From contig JAGPXD010000005.1 of the NCBI GenBank assembly GCA_020746995.1, positions 3,348,001-3,412,000 of the forward strand: a stretch of 64,000 nt of DNA, in the 5' to 3' direction. This document shows, one piece after another, positions 38,096 to 49,660 of the stretch. Below the pieces are notes generated by a model. That model ran no database searches. It had not been told where the DNA came from and was given only the letters and a program-made list of their open reading frames with translations. Made by a program: the position numbers and the translations under genes. Each line of letters starts with the position of its first letter. Position 1 is the stretch's first letter. The stretch comes from Plectosphaerella cucumerina. Taxonomy: Eukaryota > Ascomycota > Sordariomycetes > Glomerellales > Plectosphaerellaceae.

Positions 38096-39046
38096 GCTGG
38101 AACGCCGGAAGCTCTCAGCTAGTGACCGTCGAAGATATCGGGAGCGTCGTCTTTGCTCTGTCCGAGGCGGTAAGAAGCCATGGCGCGTCGCAGCGAGGAA
38201 TGCCGATGTTATCGGCCTTCTCAGGGGTGAGGAGAAGCACTCAGCGTGGAAGCAGACGGTCTCTTCGATGCAGCGACTGCAGATGTGCTCTCTGTGATTC
38301 AGATGGAACGCGACGTCGAGATGCTCGTCGAATCATTCTTGACGGGTCTTTTCGAAGTGAAACGTGCGGGTTACTCGGTCGGCGGTGACATCGTAGGCTG
38401 GACGGAGCGAATGTCAGCTGGCGTCCGTCGCGCGATAGTACCTGGGAAGGAGGATCTTACGGAAGCAAATGGCCTCACCCGGGACCAGATCGAATAGACA
38501 GAGGCGGCATTGTGGCCGCAGGATGCATCTCCTCTCGGTGAACGGCGTGGCCACGACCGTCGGAGTTGTAGGGACGAGATGGGTTGACCGAGGGCAAGTT
38601 CGCTAAGTTGTCTGGGGTATTGCATTGACCGAGTGCCTCTCGCCAGGGACCCTTTACACGCGTCGTGACCAAACGAGTATTCGTCTAACCCGCATCGGAT
38701 CCATTCGAGCGTCTGTGTCTCTGCTTCGAATCGCAAATAATTGCGAAGTCAAACAGTCTCGCTGATGGTATTGCCAACGGCAGGGGCATGCATGGTTGAG
38801 CAGGAGGACACAGAGCTCGGCGGCGTACCTGAACCAGGGCGATGCACGGGCCTTAGTACGTCGGCGTGGACCCGCAGGAGGTGCGAACCCCGGACTGCGG
38901 GGCAATGAGAAGCTCCTCGTCGGCGTCACAGCTTGAGCTCTCCGATTCCCAACATCACTCAACTGCACCGCAAACCATCATCGACCCCCCCGCCGACTAC
39001 GGCCCCGACACCTTCTGCTCCCGAACACTCGCTCATTCTCAGCGCC
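38096..39046. other. Intergenic region
   Basis: 951 nt. A plus-strand frame 38246-38497 gives 83 residues with some coding feel but no motif, so I do not call it. The last 110 nt are open in the TIP41 frame and are probably its leader. Confidence 0.45.
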
Positions 39047-39942
39047 ATGAATCACATCTCGTCCGCCAACGAGCCCTTTCCCGGCGCTCCTGCGCTACCC
39101 CTCGATGCGGCGACGACGAAACACCGTCAGGGAAACTTCACAATCGCGACACGCAAGCTGCCAATCTCAAAAGCAGGCCCGATCGACGACATGACGGAGC
39201 GCCTGGGAATCCCCGTACCCGAGATGATCTTCGGCGACAACCTCGTGTCAGTGACGCACGCGCCGACGGGGTGGTCCGTTTCGTTCAACGCTTATGACGC
39301 CCTCGACGGCGTCGACAAGACAGACAAGAAGATGCTGCAAGTGGCATACGCACGAGACTGGAGCAGCAGCCGAGAAAAGACGAGCGCGGGCATCAAGGAG
39401 GTCGTCAAGCCGTACGACTGGAGCTACAGCACCGACTATGCGGGCACGACAACCGCCGGGACCGCGGGGGAGTTCGCGCCGTCGATGGAGGAGATTCCGC
39501 TGGAGCTGCTGAAGAGACGGGACCCGATCCTCTTCTTCGACGAGGTGATGCTGTACGAGTCGGAGCTCGACGACAATGGCATCTCCATCTTCAGCGTCAA
39601 GGTGCGCGTGCACGAGCAGCGGATGCTGCTGCTGTGTCGGCTCTTCATGCGGCTGGACAACGTGGTGGTGCGCATCAGGGACACGCGCGTGTACGTCGAC
39701 TTTGCGCAGGAGGTGGTGCTGCGCGAGTACACGGCCAAGGAGGATAGCTTTGCCAATGCCAAGAGGGTAAGTCTGGACATAATGGGGGTGTTGATGATCG
39801 CTGACAGGTGATGTTGCAGGCGCTATACATGTCAGGCAGCCTGCCGGACGACATGACGGTGGCGATGAGGGACCCGAACATCCTCGCGGGGCTCCTGCCG
39901 ACGGTGGAGAGACGTGCGGAGGAGGCGAGGCTGAAGGCGTAG
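39047..39942 (+). CDS. TIP41: Tip41-like protein (TOR/PP2A signalling)
   Basis: Exons 39047-39766 and 39820-39942 (53-nt GT-AG intron) join in phase 0 to 280 residues. Hallmark blocks are GNFTIATRKLPISKAGPIDD, LGIPVPEMIFGDNLVSVTH, RRDPILFFDEVMLYESELDD and FMRLDNVVVRIRDTRVYVDF. Family knowledge: Tip41 binds Tap42 or PP2A-type catalytic subunits and acts in TOR-dependent nutrient signalling; filamentous fungi have one copy. The ATG at 39047 (MNHISSANEPFPG) is the first in frame; the open frame upstream has no ATG and reads as proline/threonine-rich leader. Confidence 0.93.
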
Positions 39943-41489
39943 CTGGCCGGTGGCATGATTCACGAGTAAAAGAGGCGTTTGGAGTGCTGTTCTACAGGAT
40001 ATCGACAGTGTCACCTGGGGCGGGAAGCGATCGCCATCTCGATCGTCCACCCAGGGCACCTGTCCGAGATACCTATGCATCGCAGGCTGGGAAAATCTGA
40101 TTTACGACGGCCTGAGAGCCGATTTCCCCGCCGCCGCGGCCCCCGGAACTCAGCGCCGAGAGCAAGGGGGCCTGCATGTCGCTGTCTCGCTGTCTACCTG
40201 TCGTGACGCCGACGCGCGTATCACTCGCCTGATACTGGGGCGTGGACAAGATGCGGTGCGACGGCAGGAGACCAGTGCATGCCCGAGCAAGAGCCGTCTG
40301 GGCAACCTTGCGGTTAGGGATGAAACGTGAGACAGGGTGGGTGGGTGAGGCACTGAGGGGGAAGAGTTGGTGCTGCGAAGTGAGGGCATCTTGGCCTGCG
40401 CGGTGCCAGTGTGCAGGTAGATTTTGCGCCTGGAGCTAGGTCTCAGCAATTTCGCCAGATACCTTGCCTGTCATGTCTGATATGACTTCTGACGATGGGC
40501 AATCAGGCGAGCGCTGGTGGCTAGTGAATTCGCGTGTCGCAAATGGACACCTGCCCAAAATTATGCTGCCAATGCATCACATTTCTCATGCGACCAAGGA
40601 GGAAAGAATCCGCAGGCAGGACGCGGGTACTTGGCGGCGCGTCAGTAGAGAGGGGCAGGTACTCGTGCGGCGACGCGGGCAGCTGCTGTGCAAGTTCCCC
40701 GACGAAAAAATCATCAGGCAGAGTACCTCGGGCGGCCGAGGGAAGGTGGGGTGCCCAGGTTCCGGACCCTATCTTTTCTCCCGCCTGGGTTCCAAGGCAG
40801 GTACCGCGCCTCTCCCTCTGCCCTGCGACGGCAGTTTCCCCCCTCCCTTGTGTGGGTGAGTGACCTCATAGGATGATGAGCCAGATGGGAGGGTATCGAA
40901 GACAAGTGCGTCACGTGGTGTCAGCTCGTTAGCAGGTTAGCACCGTCGACTCATAGCCACGTCACTGCCCACCCCGCCCCCCTCGCCTCGGACACACCTG
41001 CCGGGGGGTAGCTCACGCGTGTCGTGGTAGGTTGTCGGCGGGAAGGCCGCACCACGAGGACGGTAGGGACCCACGGGCACCATGGGCCCTTCCCACGGCA
41101 GGGCCAATCCTGACGGCCGCACCGTTCTGGACCACAACACACACTTGCGGGCAGTAGCGAGCGAGCGACCGATTGAAACGCTCCTCCCGCATTCTCATCA
41201 CCTCCATCAATCGCGTACCTTCCCATGCGCCTCTCCCAACCCATCGCGCGACCGACCTAATCCCGCCTCCTCTCCCTCATCTCCCCCCATCTCCCGTCTC
41301 CCTCTCAACCTCATCTCGCCCCGACAACCCCCAAGAGAACTCTCTCCCCGTCCAAGGCCCTCACCGCTCCGCGCCCGCCTCTTTTTTCCCCCCGTTCTCC
41401 TCCCTCGCCCATTTCACCCCTCCCCCCGCAGCTCACTCACCCACCGAGCCACCACCCACCACCGACGACCACCATCACCACCCATCACC
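39943..41489. other. Long intergenic region and leader upstream of the KH-domain gene
   Basis: About 1.5 kb without a credible gene. From 41200 to 41489 the plus strand is almost purely C/T with scattered A, typical of the leader of a highly expressed fungal gene. The rest shows nothing recognisable. Confidence 0.55.
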
Positions 41490-42772
41490 ATGTCCGCCAC
41501 CCAAGACACCCTTCCCCCCAACGGCGGCGACGTCCTCAACTCTCTGGACCAGCTTAAGCTCGAAGACGGCGAGCCCCGCCTCGGCCCCGATGGCGAGCCC
41601 GCCCCTAGGACGGACGAGGAGTACGCCCAGGCCCAGCTCACCCTTCGCGCTGTCGTCTCCTCCAAGGAGGCCGGCGTCATCATCGGCAAGGGCGGACAGA
41701 ATGTCGCCAACCTGCGGGACGAGACGGGCGTCAAGGCCGGCGTCAGCAAGGTCGTCCAGGGCGTCCACGACCGCGTTCTCACCATCACCGGCGGATGCGA
41801 TGCCGTGTCGCGCGCCTACTCCATCGTCGCCAACTCGCTCCTCGAGGGCGCTCCCTCTGTTGGCATGGGCGGCGTTGTCCAGAACAACGGCACCCACCGT
41901 AAGTCTGCCTCCTCATTGCTGGATGCGATCACCGCTGACCTCCCGCCCCAGCCATCAAGCTCCTCATCTCCCACAACCAGATGGGCACCATCATCGGCCG
42001 TCAGGGCCTGAAGATCAAGCACATCCAGGATGTCTCGGGCGTGCGCATGGTCGCCCAGAAGGAGATGCTCCCCCAGTCCACCGAGAGGATCGTCGAGGTC
42101 CAGGGTACCCCTGAGGGCATTAGGGCCGCCATCTGGGAGATCTCAAAGTGCCTCGTCGACGACTGGCAGCGTGGCACCGGCACTGTCCTCTACAACCCCG
42201 TCTCGCGCACCGGCACCGGCAGCACCCCCGCCCCTGCCACTGGCGCCACCTCGGGCTCCGGCTCCGGCTCCGCCGCCGCCTCTTCCGGATACTCTGCCGG
42301 CAACAGCAGGGGCCAGGACTTTGGCAGCCCCAGGGTTCTGCGGACGGGCAACGGTGCCGACTTCAGCAATGGCGGAAGCGGCGGCTCGCGCCCCTTCAAC
42401 CGCCGCTCCGACTCGGATGCCGCTTCCCGCGGTCCTCCCACCCACGACGAGAACGGCGAGGAGCTGCAGACTCAGAACATCAGCATCCCCGCCGACATGG
42501 TCGGGTGCATCATTGGCCGCGCTGGCAGCAAGATCAGCGAGATCCGGAAGACCTCCGGCGCCCGCATCTCCATTGCCAAGGTCGGTCTTGTCGCCATATC
42601 CGATCATCCAACACGTTATACTGACATTCCCCAGGCCCCCCACGACGAGACTGGCGAGCGCATGTTCACCATCATGGGCACCGCCAAGGCCAACGAGACG
42701 GCCCTCTTCCTCCTGTACGAGAACCTCGAGGCTGAGAAGATGCGCCGCAGCCAGGGCCAGAACTCGGACTAA
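41490..42772 (+). CDS. Triple KH-domain RNA-binding protein (Pbp2/Hek2/Rnc1-like)
   Basis: Exons 41490-41898, 41952-42580 and 42635-42772 join in phase to 391 residues. Three KH domains each show the GxxG loop: GVIIGKGGQNVANLR (about residues 50-115), GTIIGRQGLKIKHIQ (137-205) and GCIIGRAGSKISEIRK (312-375). A Gly/Ser/Thr-rich linker joins KH2 and KH3. This is the design of poly(C)-binding proteins, yeast Pbp2/Hek2 and fission yeast Rnc1, which bind mRNAs to control stability, localisation or translation. The second intron keeps the frame open, so reading through it would insert 18 residues into KH3; the splice signals are good and removal restores the fold. Confidence 0.9.
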
Positions 42773-43597
42773 ACAAAGTCCGACCTCCCGCCCGCCTCAC
42801 GCCGTCATGCGAACGCGACACATTTTTGACATGGACAGCTGTTATGTATTCTCCGGATTCCCTTTTTTCTTCGTTTATTTATTTTGTGCGCTGGGATCAG
42901 GCAGGCCTCGGCAGGGGCAGTATCCAGATCTGACTTGCCGCGAGGCTGCCTTGTTTGCTTGGTTGTCGGAGTGTGGGAATGACACGGCGTCAGCAGCTCC
43001 CAGGTCATCGTCCTGACCGAAAAAGTTATACCCAATAACCCCCCCGGCCGAACGCTCTTTATCTCTCACCTGAACCTCCATCACCCTCCTCTCTCTATCT
43101 CTCTTTCACCGCACACCACGCCGGCCGTCCCCCCCCTCACACCACCCCGCGAGACGGGACTCTCCTCCGTAATCAGGCGGTCCCGCTCCCCAATTCCCGT
43201 CGATGACGCCATCATCTCTCTCCTTATCACCCTCACGCCACTACGCCTCCGTTCCTCAGAAACAACAAACACTCGAAACGACAGTCCCCGGGGTCACCGC
43301 CAGACGCTCGCCTCCATCCTCCACCTCACACCCCCCTCGACTCTGGCAAGGGGCGCCCTTGCGGCCGCCGTCGACGGCACGGCCCGGCCGCCCCGTACCC
43401 CCTTTCTCGCGTTTCTCGGCTCGGCCTTGTCCAACATAGTTTGAATATCCGGCAGATGTCTAGGTAACGTTATCTAGCCAGACGAGGAGAATGCAAACAT
43501 CGAGCCACGGAAGTTTTGTGTCTGCAGTGATGTGCTTGGGTGCCAGGTGTGTTTTACAAGCAGAGTGATGAAGTTTTGAGGCTGGCTGTACAACTAC
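42773..43597. other. Convergent intergenic region
   Basis: 825 nt between two gene 3' ends. It includes a C/T-rich stretch at about 43060-43340 on the plus strand but no gene I can support. Confidence 0.5.
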
Positions 43598-45924
43598 CTA
43601 ACTGGAGGAGGACGACTCGCGCACCGGAAGTTCCTTCTTGGGAGGTGGCGCGACATGCTCCTCGCAGTTAACCTTGAGATCGACCGACTTGCTAATAGGC
43701 CGCTCCGTCGCTGGGTCGACTGTCGTGCAGCATGTCAGTATGGCAGTTGGGCGAAGATCCGACCATGTGCACTTACGGCAACGAAAGCTGACTTCGGCAA
43801 CGCCAATGACGGCTTCGATGATGAACCTGAGCTTCGCTGGTTGCACCTTTCCAGATTTCTTCCACCACCGCTTCTCGTCCTCGGCCGGCTTGACATGGGA
43901 TAGATCAACTACCAAGGTAGTCTGGTGACGCACAAGGCCTGCATTCGGCATCAAGGTAAGTACTTAACACGAAAAAAAAACTTCGGCAATGGAAGCTTAC
44001 GTTTATCACTGAAGAGTGGTACCTCTTGTTCCTGCGAAGTCATGATGCTGAGCTCAGTAGTTCGCTTTGCAAGACCCGCGTCATGGTCCACAGTCACACT
44101 GTATGTGTGCCGGACCTTACCTCCTTCATCGATGACAGAGCCCTGCGAGTTGTGAGAGGAGGAAAATTTGACTTCCTGGTGAGGTGAGGCGTACCCTGCG
44201 GACGAACCACTCGACATAGCTCTCGACCCACTGCTGGCCATATTCATCGATCGCGATCCGGTTCTTCTCCCGAGCGAGCTGCTTGAGACGTTTGTCCTTC
44301 TTGGCCGTTTCCCAGGGCAGTTTGCTGAGGATGCCGAAGGACTCGCGGGCGCGTCGGTGGCGGAACATGTTCTGCTTGGCGTGGGCGAGGAGGCCTCGGC
44401 AGACGGAGAGCTGGGGCTCGCCGGAGATGTGGAGTTGGGCTTTTGCGAGGAGGGAGTGGGTGCAGGTTTGGAGGTAGTCTCTGATGTTTGACTGGACGTA
44501 GACGGAGCTGCCGAGGCCGCCGGAGAGGAGGACGTGGTTCTGGGGGTGTTGGTTCATGATGTGGGATTGGAGGGGTGGGGTGGACGTACGACTTTGACGT
44601 TTCTTGCTTTGCTGATGCTGTGGTTCTTCATCATGTCGTCGATCATGGTTTTGATGCCGTCGATTTGTTGGTCGAAGAGGAGGCGGAGTTCACTCCTGTG
44701 TTGGAGTTAGCATAGTGAGGGGAGGGGAAGCGTGGGGGTTTACCAGTAGAACTCCATCTCGCCTCGCGACACGCGCAGCGAGGGGTCGTTGATGCGGCCT
44801 CTGATGCCGGGGATGCCGATTTTGAAGATCTCGTCGTCACCGAAGGCGGTGGGATCGAAGGTCTCCTTGTTGTCTTGGAAGCCCTTTCGCATGGACCAGG
44901 CTGTGAACTCGACAGAGTCGTTGAGGAGGTCTCTGCGCTCCAGTTGTATCAGACGGGCTTGGGCGAGGACTTGGAGGCCTTCGTCGATGTAGGTGGAGCC
45001 ATAGTTATTTCCTGGGATGTGTGAGCTATAATGGGATTAGGTGTGGGCTTGGGGGAGTACCTTTGACGGGTTCGAGTTCTGTTGTTGAGACTCGCCCTTT
45101 GGCTGCGTCGTCGATGGTTAGGAAGCAGAGGTCCTGGCAAGAACGTATTAGTTTCTTGGAATGTGCTGCGTGTTTGTGATGACTTGCCACTGTCCCTCCT
45201 CCAGCGTCGATGATCAGCACGCTCTCTCCATCCTGTGCCAAGGTCAGCAGTCAACGTCGATCATGGGATCACCTCGACGTTACCTTGATAATCCCCTCTT
45301 CACACAGAGTGTAAGCAGCCACAGCATGCGGCTCCGTCAGACTCGCAGTAACCCTGAACTCCTTCTGACTACCAAACCCGGCCTCAACAGCCAACTGCTT
45401 AAACAGCCCTGCCGTATCATTGCTCCACGTCGCCGGAACGCTGAAATAGAACTCAACTACAGCATGGTCCCACTCCTTCCCGTTCAGCATCGCGGGAGTA
45501 AAGTACTGCCGTAGCTCCTCATACAGACATCCGAGATAATCGGAGAAGTACCTCCTAACCTCGGCCTGTTCGGCGGGTGTCTTCGCGTGGTCCCCGAGAT
45601 CGACCTTGAACCACTCGACGGTACGGCCGCCCTCATCGTCGCGGAGGTCGGAATCACAGCCGAATCCCCAGCTTGTGGGCTTTGCGGTGCCGGCGTGGTC
45701 GTCGGCGGGGTATTTGAGGCGGGTTGGGGTCTTGTTCTCGACGCGTTTGCCGCGCCAGTTTTGGAAGACTTGGACGCGGGGGTCGCCGCCTTTGGATTTG
45801 TTGAGGTAGGCGACACCGGTGCCTGGAAGGTATTGTTAGAAGCGGTGAAAAGGAAAAGAAGGGAGGGAAGCGTACAGCTCATGCCCATGTCGATGCCGAC
45901 GAGGAGGTCAGCGTCGTCTCTCAT
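43598..45924 (-). CDS. Hsp70-like ATPase of the HSPA12 type
   Basis: Ten exons, all junctions in phase: 45876-45924, 45284-45822, 45188-45232, 45061-45133, 44744-45011, 44590-44695, 44195-44539, 44001-44142, 43777-43938, 43598-43719; product 616 residues. Actin/Hsp70 nucleotide-site motifs: LLVGIDMGMSCTGVAYLN (phosphate 1), VLIIDAGGGTVDLCFL (phosphate 2) and HVLLSGGLGSSVYVQ (adenosine). The substrate domain of classical Hsp70 is absent, as in HSPA12-like proteins, which are greatly expanded in filamentous fungi and mostly unstudied. The third intron has a GC donor (GTG|GCAAGT...CCAG|GAC); only this restores the family GGGTVDL motif. The gene is divergent from the membrane-protein gene at 46459. 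Confidence 0.88.
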
Positions 45925-46458
45925 CTTTGCGGCGGCGTGTCAGTTGAAAGCGGGTGTTTGTAGATGGACAGAATCAACAATTCAGCGAGGCTATGGAAGG
46001 AGAATATTTGGGTTCTGCGGCCATGAAAAGTGCAAGTCTGCTTTATCGATCCGCGGGTGGCCGGCTCTCTAGCCGCCGGTGTGATGATCAGGCTGCGTCC
46101 CGGCCCCCCACGAACCCTCGGTTATTCATGTCCACGGAAATAGAAGCAAAAGGACCTTCCTAGCTGAGATGTGGCGTTCTCTGATGGTGGGCAATAAAAC
46201 AAATGGTGCTTGGCAGCGTTGTGCGGCGGCATATCAGCCTCAGCCTGATCGAACGGGTACTTGGGGGTTCTCGGCCAGCCTGCCGTCCCCCGTTCGCGGT
46301 GTTCAAGGGTGGTCCTGGGAGTTTCGTCCTCCCTCTTCTTCTCCCTCTTCTCCCAGGCTCGTGTTCTTCCTGCCTTCTTGGGTCAGAAATTCCGCAAATA
46401 CAGTGTCGAGATTTGATTCTTTTGGATATCCGAGCTGCTCTAACACGTTACTTTCGAC
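45925..46458. promoter_or_regulatory. Divergent promoter region
   Basis: 534 nt between the start codons of the Hsp70-like gene and the membrane-protein gene. No TATA box or repeat stands out. Confidence 0.45.
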
Positions 46459-47701
46459 ATGGCTATGGAAGAACGACAAGAACCTGCTAACCCAACACCA
46501 CCGGCTTCGCCGCCGCCGACGCCAGCAGAGTCCTCAAAACCAGCTGGCGAGACTCGAGCGGAAGGGGCGGCAACCTCATCTAGTATGGGGCTGTCTACTA
46601 CGTCGCTCAGTATGTAAACAGAGACTGCCGTTTTGCACCAGACACTAATACAATGTAGCACCCGAGGGAACTTCGAGTCTCAACTCGACGGCCATTCCGA
46701 CAAACACCAGTGACGTGGCTCCACCTCACGCCCTCACTGTCGGCCAGGCTGTCGGTGTCGGTATCGGATCGGCCATCGCGGGGGCTCTTCTCGTTCTTGT
46801 CGCCGCCTTGATCTTCCTCTTCAAGAAGCGTCGCAACACTCCCCGCGGGAGACACCATCACATCGAGTCACCTCCCGATCTGGCGGCGCTGGACCACCTC
46901 GCTCAACCTCTCGCGCATGAGACCATTCGTCGGGATATGAGGTCTCTCCAGACTGGTATCAAGAATTTTGTGGATAATTACTTCCACCCGGAACAAGCCA
47001 TCATCGACGCGGTCGGGGAGGCGAAGATCGCGGCCCTTGCTGGTGAACCACCCGAGGGCCCCTCGTGGTCGGACGCTCTTGGAAACCTTTCCCTGCAGCC
47101 TCTGATCATCAGGGCCATCATATCCCGGTCTCTTTTCACGATGATACATCCGCTTTCTGATGGAGACTGGACTCTCCTTCCCCCTGATTTCAAGGGAGCC
47201 TATCAGAGCCTGAACGATACCGGTCCTTCAAGCCGAGGCAGCATCGGTAAGTATCCCAGTCACATGCCCAATAGTTATGAAGGAGCTGCTAACGCCTTTT
47301 GATCTACAGACACCTCCCAGAGAAACCAGCTCCTCTCTCTATGGCGACGCATATCGGGCCACCTACTCTCTTCTCACGACCGCCTCGACCAGAGCCAAGT
47401 CGAAAGCGTGGCAGCCGAGCTCGCAACGGCACTCGCCCCGCTCCGCCCCCGGCAGACCGGGAACTATCACTCCGTCCTGCGTGGTCTCGTCACGAGTGCT
47501 ACAAGGCTGGGAGTGAGTCTTTTTGAGCAACCACACGAGTGGCAGGTGGTCTGGAAGACAGCGTCAAGCCATGGAACGAAGCATGGCGTAGCGGTCTTCC
47601 CTGGATTGGTGTTCCTCGTTGAGGGCCAGCCGTCGGGCAAGGGTCAGGGTTTCGAAGGGATGGAGAGACTTAGGGTGTGTAAGGTTGTTGTGGAGGAGTG
47701 A
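46459..47701 (+). CDS. Single-pass membrane protein of unknown function
   Basis: Exons 46459-46609, 46659-47246 and 47310-47701 join in phase to 376 residues. Residues 1-80 are Pro/Ser/Thr-rich. One membrane span follows at about residues 82-105 (VGVGIGSAIAGALLVLVAAL) with a basic stop-transfer end (FKKRRN). The C-terminal 250 residues look like a soluble helical domain (SLQTGIKNFVDNYFHPEQ, LIIRAIISRSLFTMIH, ending EWQVVWKTAS...LVFLVEGQPSG). I recognise the layout (short Ser-rich ectodomain, one span, helical cytosolic domain) from an expanded and uncharacterised family in filamentous ascomycetes. With no signal peptide, the N-terminus is probably outside (type III orientation), an inference. 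Confidence 0.75.
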
Positions 47702-47894
47702 TTTTTGACCCTTCATGATTTTGTTGCTTTGAATTAGTCTCAATTATTTCGTCTCGGATAATCATTACATGACCTAAAGCCAGCCTTCGAAACATACCCA
47801 TTTCTACCTTCCCCATTGAACAGAATCCCTGCTGGACAACTGCATGAAACCAGTCGATACCTTCCAGATTCCAAATCCTACGACCGTTCGAAGT

Positions 47895-48659
47895 CTAAGC
47901 CGCTATATCATGTCCGTCAGCCACATCCATCAGGTTCAAGATCGAATCTCGGTACTGACCTTCCCACGGACCGTCGCTCCCTACATCTGACATAGGCGGC
48001 GTAAGAATGACCGGAGGAGACATTGCGTCCTTGGTTCTTTCATCGCCTGAAAATGAAGACGAGGCCGCACTTGAAAGAGACGAAGGCATCCGACGGACTG
48101 GTCGCTGGCTCGAATGCCGTCGTGGGGCGTCCAGCGGAGACGGCCCAGGACGAGTGATGCCGGCAGCAAGATGCGGCTGCGGATGGAGCAGCAGCATGTG
48201 CAAGGCATTGATGGCCGCCAACAGCGTGGTGTGCGCGTACTTGAGCGCCCTCTCCTCGTCCACGAGCATATTGTTGTCTCTAAGGATGTACGCAAGCCTC
48301 GCATCAAGCGGAGCCGAGTGCGTGGCCACATCCTTCTGGAGATACTGATCAAGGTCATCGAGGGCAACCATCGTAGCGCGGATGGACTCGACGATCCAGT
48401 CGCGGTAGAAAGGCGGGTGATGCTCAAGGATCTTTGCGGCCTCGGCGCGGCATTTCAGGGCGTGCTGCAGGTCGCCCTTGACCTGTTGGACGAGGCGGGC
48501 GAAGGTCCTGGCACTGCGGGGGGCGTCGCTCAGGCGGAGGCAGAGGTCAACAAGACGGGTTGCCAGGGCGAGGCCGGACAAGGCAGGACCGACGAGTTCG
48601 AGGCCGGACATAATTTCTTGGGTGACTGCGGATGCCACCTTTGCGGAGGGTTCTGCCAT
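47895..48659 (-). CDS. Helical orphan protein, possibly related to fungal signalling N-terminal domains
   Basis: Intronless 254-residue frame with ATG at 48659. Residues 15-150 are helical with an amphipathic start (GLELVGPALSGLALATRLVDL) and segments FARLVQQVKGDLQHALKCRAE and LLAAINALHMLLLHPQPHL. The rest is a Ser/Pro-rich tail ending in a short acidic helix. The first helix resembles the start of helical domains found at the N-terminus of fungal NLR-like and HET-related proteins, but that is a pattern impression, not an identification. There is no membrane span beyond the amphipathic helix and no catalytic motif. It ends 193 bp from the convergent membrane-protein gene. Confidence 0.6.
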   Translation of the reverse strand: MAEPSAKVASAVTQEIMSGLELVGPALSGLALATRLVDLCLRLSDAPRSARTFARLVQQVKGDLQHALKCRAEAAKILEHHPPFYRDWIVESIRATMVALDDLDQYLQKDVATHSAPLDARLAYILRDNNMLVDEERALKYAHTTLLAAINALHMLLLHPQPHLAAGITRPGPSPLDAPRRHSSQRPVRRMPSSLSSAASSSFSGDERTKDAMSPPVILTPPMSDVGSDGPWEGQYRDSILNLMDVADGHDIAA

Positions 48660-49660
48660 GGTGCTTGGTGAGGGGGGTTAATTAGGGATAGAGTCTTCAG
48701 ACACCATGATTATAAGGCTGTAGGACAGACTCTAGGCGCTATACTTGGCAGTTTGGGGGCCGCCAGGACGAGCCGACCCTGGTGGATGCGGGCAGGTTTG
48801 TGGCGTTCATGACCGGCGGCAAGGGGGGACCAAGGATGATTGCTTATGGGCAATGACTGGAGCCAAGCTCAGCCGCTCCACACATCCTTGCTGCTGTGTA
48901 ACCGCATTGTTACTTTTCTGGCGGCGAGGAGCTGGAGCCACAGCCTGATCTTGAACGCGGAGCCTGATGGTGAAGACAGGGGCAGGCTCTACTAGTGGCG
49001 GTCGAGATCAGGCCCGGCCGGGGACGGGTTTCAGCGGCTGTTCTGGTGCCAGTCACCTAGCTTGAGATCAGATCGAACTAGTCGAAATGATGAGCAGGTC
49101 CGGAGACCAGGCGATGCAGTTGATGATCCTCTCGCTCGGTTCAGCACGGTGTCGGGCTGTTATCTGTGGCTGGGATCGAAGTCCCTCGGCACGCCAACTT
49201 CATGGGAACGGAACAATCTGAAGAAACATCCTCCTCAACCGTGACTACACTGCCGAAGACGACTCGATCGAACAGAACTCTTGCGGTTGACCGACTTGTC
49301 AGAGGCAACGCTGCAGCGTGATGGAGTGAACTCACTCGACATCCTCAGGAGATGAAGTCGCGGTACGTACCAATCTTATGTCATCAATCAACGCCCCACA
49401 TCGTCCCGGGGTCCTCTGCCGAACACCTTCCAAATCCAATTCCAAGCGCGGCCACGGAATCTGGGGTCCAGTCCGGCGCGTTGAAGCCATCTGTCATCTC
49501 AACCTCGAGTCCCGTTCACTGCAACACTTTCCTTAAATACCCCCTTTCTCTTTTTCTTCCGGATCCTCCCGCCGGGGTCGTCTTAGAGCCAGCAGCGCCA
49601 ATTCTTTCTCTCTTTTCGCATTTTACTCGGTCACAATCGTTCTCTACGTCCACGGTCGCA
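48660..49660. promoter_or_regulatory. Divergent promoter region between the helical orphan and HUT1
   Basis: 1.0 kb between two start codons. The HUT1 frame is open back to 49352 but without family residues. A C/T-rich leader precedes HUT1. No other feature seen. Confidence 0.45.

Noticed and set aside
38246..38497. 83-codon plus-strand frame
   Set aside because: Some coding feel but no homologous motif, no clear promoter and no intron partner.
42581..42634. Reading through the last intron of the KH gene
   Set aside because: The frame stays open, but retention inserts 18 residues into the third KH domain, and donor and acceptor are both good.
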